This document shows positions 1-3,979 of a stretch of DNA of 5,834 nt, in pieces. The DNA is from JBBKXP01 sp038251315 (GTDB taxonomy: Bacteria > Pseudomonadota > Alphaproteobacteria > Rhodobacterales > Rhodobacteraceae). The notes under the pieces were generated by a model, which did no database searches, was not told where the DNA came from, and worked only from the letters and a program-made list of their open reading frames with translations. The stretch lies in assembly GCA_038251315.1 (NCBI GenBank), contig JBBSBK010000140.1:1-5834 (forward strand), given 5' to 3'. Position numbers and translations under genes: made by a program. Every line of letters starts with the position of its first letter. Within the stretch, counting starts at the first letter, position 1.

Positions 1-130
1 CAGGCAAACCGGCCGTCAGCGCCATATCGAGGTCGTTGCAATCGAAGGCTGCGGTTTGCGCGAACGCGGAGGTTGCAAGTGGCACGGTCAGCGCCGTGGT
101 CAACAAAAGATTAGTGAAATTGCGGGTCAT
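1..130 (-). CDS. Exported protein of unknown function, N-terminal part only
   Basis: Seen: on the minus strand an ATG at 130-128 opens a reading frame that runs off the left edge (43 codons visible). A Shine-Dalgarno GGAG lies at 141-138, 7 bases before the start. The N-terminus is a classic Sec signal peptide. It has a short polar n-region with one Arg (MTRNFTN), a hydrophobic core of Leu, Thr, Ala and Val (about residues 8-20), and an Ala-Phe-Ala signal peptidase I site at 22-24, giving a mature protein that starts QTAAFDCNDLD. Inference: the product is a periplasmic or secreted protein. It lacks a Cys at the cleavage site, so it is not a lipoprotein. Too little of the mature part is visible to name a family; a solute-binding protein is possible but unsupported. 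It is divergent from the nitrilase-family gene at 363, so the two could share a control region. Confidence 0.8.
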   Translation of the reverse strand, partial: MTRNFTNLLLTTALTVPLATSAFAQTAAFDCNDLDMALTAGLP

Positions 131-170
131 TCTGTTTCTCCGATTATATTACAGTTTCAGGTTCGGTGTG

Positions 171-180
171 GTTGGCCAAC
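171..180. repeat. Perfect 10-bp palindrome in divergent intergenic region
   Basis: GTTGGCCAAC reads the same on both strands. It lies 40 bp upstream of the exported-protein start and 3 bp from a larger inverted repeat. A role as a dimeric repressor or activator operator is inference only; a 10-bp palindrome can also arise by chance in a GC-rich genome. Confidence 0.45.
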
Positions 181-182
181 GA

Positions 183-210
183 GTCGGGTTGACTTATGTT
201 CCAACCCGAC
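183..210. repeat. 9-bp perfect inverted repeat with 10-bp spacer (possible operator or hairpin)
   Basis: The arms are GTCGGGTTG at 183-191 and CAACCCGAC at 202-210, separated by the AT-rich ACTTATGTTC. All nine pairs match. No T-run follows on either strand, so it does not look like an intrinsic terminator. It lies between two divergent genes (starts at 130 and 363), which fits a regulator-binding site or an mRNA leader hairpin for the minus-strand gene. With the palindrome at 171-180, the segment repeatedly carries GTTGG/CCAAC-like words. No other genes or convincing core promoters were found in the 232-bp gap at 131-362. Confidence 0.5.
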
Positions 211-362
211 AGCAAATAATGTGATGTCCGCGTCAACCACTGCGCTGCTGCACCAACGGTTTTTGTCTGTCATTGCTGACCACTAGACCAATCCAAGGCC
301 GGTGCCGGGACCGTGAAAAAATTTCCGTATCGCCCTCACTCACCACCAGGAATGAGAATTGC

Positions 363-1247
363 ATGAAAATCGCCGCTGCCGCCTATCGCCCGGAATGGCA
401 CCCCGATTGGGCCGCCCTGAGCGCCAAACTCGACGCATGGGTTGCCGATGCGGCCGGGCAGGGCGCGACCCTGCTGATCTTTCCCGAATACGGCGGGACC
501 GAGGCCACCCTGATCGGCGACCCCGCGACCGAAACCGATCCGCTGGTCTGGCGCGACCGGATGGTTGCCGCAGCGGACGACTGGCGCGGCCTGCATGTCG
601 GGCTGGCCCGCAAATACGGTGTCCATATTCTCGCCGGGAGCCTGAACGCGCAAGCGACCCAAGGCATCGTGAACCGCGCCTTTTTCTGCGCCCCCGACGG
701 CAAGGTCGCGCATCAGGACAAACTCATCATGACGCCCTACGAACGGCGCGACATGCAACTGGCGGTGGGCACAAGGATCAACGCATTTGACACCAGCCTT
801 GGCCGGATCGGCGTTCTGATCTGTTACGACAGCGAATTCCCGTTGCAGGCGCGGGTTCTGGTCGAGGCCGGTGCGATAATGATTCTGGTTCCCAGCGCCA
901 CCGATTTCCCCGCCGGATACACCCGCGTCAGCCAATCCTGCCGGGCCCGCGCCATTGAGGGCCAATGCCTGATCGTGCAGTCCCCGGTCCTTGGGCCGGT
1001 GCCCGGATGCGAGATCATCGAACTTGGCGTCGGCGCCGCCGGGTTCTTTTGTCCGCCCGATTATGGTCTGCCCGACGACGGGATCATCGCGCTGGGGCAG
1101 ATGAACACGCCCGGCTGGGTGATCGCCGATGTCGATCCAGCTGCGATCGGCGCACCGCGCACATCGGGACAGGTCGGCAACTATGCGCACTGGGGCGAAC
1201 AGGATCACCGCGCCCGCTCCGTCACCCCCGTTGCCCTGACCGATTAG
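363..1247 (+). CDS. Carbon-nitrogen hydrolase (nitrilase/amidase superfamily)
   Basis: This 294-residue cytoplasmic enzyme is predicted to hydrolyse a nitrile or amide C-N bond through a Cys thioester intermediate. Seen: the three nitrilase signature regions occur in order. Glu42 is in IFPEYGG, Lys120 in HQDKLIMTPYERR, and the nucleophile Cys154 in GVLICYDSEFP. Glu127 is a candidate for the additional conserved Glu of the family. The length matches single-domain family members, and there is no signal peptide or fused domain. The start at 363 was chosen because MKIAAAAYRPEW is the usual beginning of the fold. The same frame is open back to 273, but that extension has no family character. A purine-rich stretch at 348-356 serves as a modest ribosome site. 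The gene is divergent from an exported protein and 77 bp upstream of infA. The substrate cannot be told from sequence; omega-amidase, N-carbamoyl hydrolase and aliphatic amidase branches all remain possible. Confidence 0.9.
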   Translation: MKIAAAAYRPEWHPDWAALSAKLDAWVADAAGQGATLLIFPEYGGTEATLIGDPATETDPLVWRDRMVAAADDWRGLHVGLARKYGVHILAGSLNAQATQGIVNRAFFCAPDGKVAHQDKLIMTPYERRDMQLAVGTRINAFDTSLGRIGVLICYDSEFPLQARVLVEAGAIMILVPSATDFPAGYTRVSQSCRARAIEGQCLIVQSPVLGPVPGCEIIELGVGAAGFFCPPDYGLPDDGIIALGQMNTPGWVIADVDPAAIGAPRTSGQVGNYAHWGEQDHRARSVTPVALTD

Positions 1248-1324
1248 CCCTTGAAAACCCCACCCGTCAGGCGCATTTAGGCGCCGTTCGCAGAATTTGG
1301 CGGACGGACACAACTGGAGATCAC

Positions 1325-1543
1325 ATGGCCAAGGAAGAACTGCTCGAATTTCCCGGCGTCGTAAAAGAACTCCTGCCGAATGCGACGTTTCGGGTCGAGC
1401 TGGAAAACGGCCACGAGATCATCGCCCATACGGCAGGAAAGCTGCGCAAGAACCGGATCCGGGTGCTTGCCGGCGACAAGGTGCAGGTCGAAATGACCCC
1501 CTACGATCTGACGAAGGGTCGGATCAACTATCGGTTCAGGTGA
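1325..1543 (+). CDS. infA: Translation initiation factor IF-1
   Basis: IF-1 is a small OB-fold (S1-like) protein that binds the A site of the 30S subunit and works with IF-2 and IF-3 to select the start codon. Seen: 72 residues, the same length as E. coli IF-1. It has the typical MAKE start, FRVELENGH at 22-30, the basic stretch GKLRKNRIRVLAGDKV at 38-53 and TPYDLTKGRI at 58-67. A good Shine-Dalgarno (TGGAG, 1315-1319) lies 5 bases before the ATG. The gene is first in a four-gene block: its TGA overlaps the GTG of maf by 4 bases. The 77 bp separating it from the upstream hydrolase probably holds its own promoter, though none is clear by eye. Nothing is unusual in the protein itself. Confidence 0.98.
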   Translation: MAKEELLEFPGVVKELLPNATFRVELENGHEIIAHTAGKLRKNRIRVLAGDKVQVEMTPYDLTKGRINYRFR

Positions 1544-2145
1544 TCGCGAACCGAGGTGATCCGGGTCTGCGCCTGATCCTCGGATCGGCTTCGCCGCGCA
1601 GGCTGGACCTGTTGGCGCAAATCGGCGTCGTGCCTGACGCGGTGCGCCCCCCCGAAATCGACGAGGATACGCGCAAAGACGAATTGCCTCGCGACTACGT
1701 GCGCCGGATCGCTGCCGCGAAACTGGCGGCGGTGCGGGCGGGGCCGGGCGAGGTTGTGCTGTGTGCCGATACCACCGTCGCGCTGGGGCGGCGGATCATG
1801 GGCAAGCCTGCGGATGCGGGGCAGGCGGCGCAGTTTCTGCATCTGCTGTCGGGGCGGCGGCACCGGGTGCTGACCGCGATTGCGGTCAAGAATGCCGACC
1901 GGGCCTGGTTCAAGGATGTCATGACGACCGTCAGTTTCAAACGCCTGTCCGACCCTGAAATCAACACCTATCTTGCGACCAACGACTGGCAGGGCAAAGC
2001 GGGCGGTTATGCGATCCAAGGGCCTGCGGGCGCCTTCATCCCTGCCATCAACGGGTCGTTCACCTCGGTTGTCGGCCTGCCCCTGACCGAAACGGCGGGC
2101 CTGCTGGTTGCTGCCGGATACCCGGTTTACGGAGTACGCGCATGA
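1540..2145 (+). CDS. maf: Maf family nucleotide pyrophosphatase
   Basis: Maf proteins hydrolyse non-canonical or selected nucleoside triphosphates to the monophosphate and pyrophosphate. Characterised members act on dTTP/UTP (YhdE type) or m7GTP (YceF type) and have been linked to septum inhibition. Seen: 201 residues with the full set of signatures. These are LILGSASPRR at 12-21, PPEIDED at 37-43, the acidic catalytic site ADTTVALG with Asp77, Lys89 in MGKP, LLSGRRHRVLTAI at 102-114, and WQGKAGGYAIQGPAGAFI at 150-167 with Gln160. Start: GTG at 1540 overlaps the infA stop as GTGA. There is no in-frame ATG before 1798, and no strong Shine-Dalgarno, so coupling to infA translation is likely. 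The gene ends in an ATGA overlap with the RNase gene. Whether it belongs to the dTTP/UTP or m7GTP subgroup is not settled here. Confidence 0.95.
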   Translation: MIANRGDPGLRLILGSASPRRLDLLAQIGVVPDAVRPPEIDEDTRKDELPRDYVRRIAAAKLAAVRAGPGEVVLCADTTVALGRRIMGKPADAGQAAQFLHLLSGRRHRVLTAIAVKNADRAWFKDVMTTVSFKRLSDPEINTYLATNDWQGKAGGYAIQGPAGAFIPAINGSFTSVVGLPLTETAGLLVAAGYPVYGVRA

Positions 2146-3191
2146 CAGGCTGGACCATTCTTCTGGACCATATCGGGGGCCGCGAGGCTGCGGTCATGCT
2201 GGCCGCGGGCCGCCTTGATGACCTGCTGATCGACGACCCCGACGCCCCCCGTCCCGGCGCGATCTTTCGTGCTATCTGCGACCGGCCATTGAAAGGGCAG
2301 GGCGGCATGATGCTGCGCCTGCCGGACGGCGAAACCGCGTTTCTGCGGGCGGGCAAGGGCCTGCGCCCAGGCCAACCGCTGCTGGTGCAGGTAACGGGAT
2401 ACGCCGAGGGGGGCAAAGCCGTTCCCGTGACCGACCGAGTGCTGTTCAAGAGCCGCCATGCCATCGTCACCCCCGGTGCGCCGGGGATCAACGTCAGCCG
2501 CGCAATTGCTGACGACGACGAACGCGACCGTCTGCTGTGCATCGCCGCCGGGGTGGAAACCGGCGATTTCGGGTTGATCCTGCGGTCGGCCTGCATGGGC
2601 GCGGACGCGGACGAGATCGCCGACGACATCGCCGCGATGGCCGACCTTGCCAATACCGTGCTGGCCGATGCGGAAGGGGGCGACCCCGAGTCGCTCATCG
2701 AAGGCGACGGACCGCACGGCGTGGCATGGCGGGAATGGACGGGTCGCGCCGAGGTGGTTACTGATCCCGGCTGTTTTGCCGCCCACGGCGTGCTGGACCA
2801 GATTGCCGGGTTGGCCGACCCCAAGGTCGATCTGGGCATCGATCAGGGTGGCGGGACGATGTATGTCGAGCCTACCCGCGCCCTCATCGCGGTCGATGTG
2901 AACACCGGCGGAGATACTTCGCCGGCCGCCGCCCTCAAGGCCAATCTGGCCGCCTGCCGGGCGTTGCCGCGGGCATTGCGGCTGCGCGGCCTCGGTGGCC
3001 AGATCAGCGTCGATTTCGCGCCGATGTCGAAGGCACACAGGAAACAGGTCGAACAGTCCTTGCGGGCGTGCTTCAGGACCGACGGCATCGAAACCTCGCT
3101 GGTGGGATGGACGCCGATGGGGCTTTTCGAGTTGCAACGGAAACGCGAGCGGATGCCGTTGGACAAAATGATCAAAGGGTTGCAGTTGTGA
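2142..3191 (+). CDS. rng: Short RNase E/G family endoribonuclease without zinc-link
   Basis: RNase E/G enzymes cut single-stranded A/U-rich RNA and act in rRNA maturation and mRNA decay. Seen: 349 residues. An S1-like RNA-binding part lies around 36-105. RHAIVTPGAPGINVSRAI at 105-122 corresponds to the segment that leads into the 5'-sensor/RNase H-like region. The DNase I-like catalytic core contains ALIAVDVNTGGD at 247-258 with metal-binding Asp252 and Asn254, and GGQISVDFAPM at 285-295 with Asp291. These match E. coli RNase E Asp303, Asn305 and Asp346 by motif. The protein ends MGLFELQRKRERMPLDKMIKGLQL-stop, split here as MGLFELQRKRE then RMPLDKMIKGLQL. In RNase E and G the CPxC zinc-link follows this point, but here it is absent. 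The start has an ATGA overlap with maf and a GGAG at 2131-2134. The yacG start overlaps its stop. A full-length RNase E is presumably encoded elsewhere; this is the smaller paralogue. Family assignment is firm, exact targets are unknown. Confidence 0.92.
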   Translation: MTGWTILLDHIGGREAAVMLAAGRLDDLLIDDPDAPRPGAIFRAICDRPLKGQGGMMLRLPDGETAFLRAGKGLRPGQPLLVQVTGYAEGGKAVPVTDRVLFKSRHAIVTPGAPGINVSRAIADDDERDRLLCIAAGVETGDFGLILRSACMGADADEIADDIAAMADLANTVLADAEGGDPESLIEGDGPHGVAWREWTGRAEVVTDPGCFAAHGVLDQIAGLADPKVDLGIDQGGGTMYVEPTRALIAVDVNTGGDTSPAAALKANLAACRALPRALRLRGLGGQISVDFAPMSKAHRKQVEQSLRACFRTDGIETSLVGWTPMGLFELQRKRERMPLDKMIKGLQL

Positions 3192-3370
3192 CCTGCCCGA
3201 TCTGCAAACGCCCGACCATTACGGATTTTCGCCCCTTTTGCAGCAAACGCTGCGCTGATGTGGACCTCGGAAAATGGCTGACCGGTTCCTACGCGATCCC
3301 GGCCGACGCCCCCGAAGATGACGACGAACTGGCACAGGAAATAACCAGAACGCAGGAAAAGCCGCATTAG
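3188..3370 (+). CDS. yacG: YacG family zinc-binding protein (DNA gyrase inhibitor homologue)
   Basis: E. coli YacG is a small zinc protein reported to bind GyrB and inhibit gyrase activity. Seen: 60 residues starting at GTG. Four zinc ligands form the CPIC (Cys3, Cys6) and FCSKRC (Cys18, Cys22) pairs, with the family core DFRPFCSKRCADVDLGKWLTG, written in two parts as DFRPFCSKRC and ADVDLGKWLTG. An acidic tail (APEDDDELAQE) is also typical. The start at 3188 is supported by a strong Shine-Dalgarno AAAGGG at 3174-3179, 8 bases away, and by the GTGA overlap with the RNase stop. It is the last gene of the infA cluster; 91 bp without any recognisable gene or clear terminator separate it from tRNA-Phe. 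The homology is clear; the gyrase role in this organism is inferred. Confidence 0.93.
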   Translation: MTCPICKRPTITDFRPFCSKRCADVDLGKWLTGSYAIPADAPEDDDELAQEITRTQEKPH

Positions 3371-3461
3371 TTGTGCAGCATCCAAAAGGCACTGGACACC
3401 CCCCGACCGCTCGCCTAAAAGCCCGATACCCGATGGAAGGCCAGCGCGCCCCCGTCCCGGT

Positions 3462-3536
3462 GCCTGGGTAGCTCAGGGGTAGAGCAGTGGATTGAAAATC
3501 CTCGTGTCGGTGGTTCGATTCCGCCCCTAGGCACCA
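3462..3536 (+). tRNA. tRNA-Phe (anticodon GAA)
   Basis: The cloverleaf folds by eye. The acceptor GCCTGGG (3462-3468) pairs with CCTAGGC (3526-3532), with one G-U pair. The D stem is GCTC/GAGC. The anticodon stem at 3487-3491/3499-3503 has the loop TTGAAAA and anticodon GAA at 3494-3496. The T arm is GGTGG-TTCGATT-CCGCC, followed by discriminator A3533 and encoded CCA at 3534-3536. Total 75 nt. The second anticodon-stem pair is a U-U mismatch (3488/3502). The three bases before the mature 5' end (GGT, 3459-3461) are complementary to ACC at 3533-3535, so the precursor could extend the acceptor helix. The 3' end faces an integrase remnant, consistent with use as a phage or island attachment site. 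Confidence 0.97.
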
Positions 3537-3597
3537 CTACTTTGACTAACACATTGGTAAAACTCCAGATTTTAACAATTGTTCGGAGACGTAGACC

Positions 3598-3707
3598 ATG
3601 TCGAAACCATTTCACTCACGTTCACCTTCGGTAAAGACGGAGCATATTATTTCAGCCGTCGCATACCAGTAGAGCCACTTCGTCATTACTCATCGCCTCG
3701 GATAGCG
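3598..3707 (+). pseudogene. Remnant of tyrosine recombinase/phage integrase, N-terminus only, frameshifted
   Basis: Seen: ATG at 3598 preceded by GGAG at 3585-3588 (9-base spacing) starts MSKP. The frame then ends at a TAG after 24 codons. In the neighbouring frame, from 3609, the sequence reads ISLTFTFGKDGAYYFSRRIP then VEPLRHYSSPRIA. Restoring one base near 3607-3608 joins these into MSKP-ISLTFTFGKDGAYYF. Established knowledge: many proteobacterial site-specific integrases begin with a short segment ending in (V/A)YYFRRRIPxDLRxHY before the SAM-like core-binding domain. Homology stops at about 3707, so the core-binding and catalytic (R-H-R-Y) domains are missing and the piece cannot be functional. 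It starts 61 bp beyond the CCA end of tRNA-Phe and reads away from it, the usual place for an island integrase. Recognised from memory of the family, not by search. Confidence 0.6.
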
Positions 3708-3840
3708 AGGAGGGATTTGTCGGTTCCTGTGCCACCGATGAGGACGACATTGCGCTGGTCGGCGAAGAGCCCACCAGTGGCCAGACCTTGACCAAGCCTT
3801 CATGATCGTCATAGGGGCTGGCACAGGTGCGCGATCTGAA
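3701..3840 (-). pseudogene. istB: Fragment of IS21-family IstB-like ATPase (transposition helper), broken
   Basis: Seen on the minus strand: a reading segment (3787 down to 3701) reads GLATGGLFADQRNVVLIGGT then GTDKSLLAI. This closely resembles the IstB/DnaC-type segment LATGGFLADQRNVVLIGGTG with Walker A GTGKTHLAIA. The Walker A is altered: the usual GTGKS/T reads GTDKS, with Asp in place of Gly. Upstream the match continues in another frame (SPYDDHEGLVK, about 3840 to 3793). Restoring one base near 3786-3789 gives EGLVK-DLATGG, so there is a frameshift. In the LATGG frame a TGA occurs at 3802-3800 and a TAA at 3688-3686. Everything after the Walker A region (Walker B, sensor motifs, C-terminus) and the partner istA are missing. 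It is a decayed insertion-sequence piece, not an active gene. Confidence 0.72.
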
Positions 3841-3979
3841 GCGGATGATGGGGCCGAGCGTCGGCGTAGGGGCATGCGACCTCCACAATAAATGTTCCGC
3901 ATCATAGAACTGCTTATTGCGTATGCAGATCCTGGCTGGGGCGGTTAGGTCAAAGCCGAGTGCCGAATGGGAGTCACGC
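3841..3979. other. Unassigned DNA between IstB remnant and fadJ; contains fadJ ribosome site
   Basis: I recognise no gene in this stretch. A minus-strand open frame continues through it (to a start near 3987) but its protein sequence resembles nothing I know. It may be further decayed insertion-sequence or island DNA, or native upstream sequence of fadJ. The last part holds a strong Shine-Dalgarno GGGAG at 3969-3973, 6 bases before the fadJ ATG. No convincing -35/-10 pair was found, although the fadJ promoter should lie here or within the adjacent remnant. No palindrome typical of a fatty-acid-responsive FadR/PsrA operator was seen. Confidence 0.4.

Noticed and set aside
143..148. Perfect TATAAT on the minus strand upstream of the exported-protein gene
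   Set aside because: Transcription from it would start at about 136, inside the leader and past the Shine-Dalgarno at 141-138. No -35 element lies at the right distance. Probably chance in an AT-rich patch.
273..362. N-terminal extension of the nitrilase-family gene from a start at 273
   Set aside because: The extra 30 residues have no family resemblance. The conserved fold begins at MKIAAAAYRPEW at 363.
1270..1285. 5-bp hairpin GGCGC-ATTTAG-GCGCC between the hydrolase and infA as a terminator
   Set aside because: The stem is short and no T-run follows, so termination is not supported.
336..1313. Long minus-strand open frame opposite the hydrolase
   Set aside because: Shadow of a GC-rich gene. 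The plus strand has complete catalytic motifs; the minus product is low-complexity and unlike any known family.
2127..3137. Long minus-strand open frame opposite the RNase gene
   Set aside because: Antisense shadow. The plus-strand frame has RNase E/G motifs and good start and stop coupling.
3371..3458. Possible terminator or small RNA between yacG and tRNA-Phe
   Set aside because: No stable hairpin with T-run and no promoter-like pair could be seen in these bases.
3542..3571. TTGACT as a -35 box for the integrase remnant
   Set aside because: No acceptable -10 hexamer at 16-19 bp spacing; the best candidate matches consensus poorly.
3579..3791. A 70-codon plus-strand open frame as a real small gene
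   Set aside because: Its first half is the frameshifted integrase piece and its second half is the antisense of the IstB core. The open frame is a by-product of the fusion and starts at an unsupported TTG.
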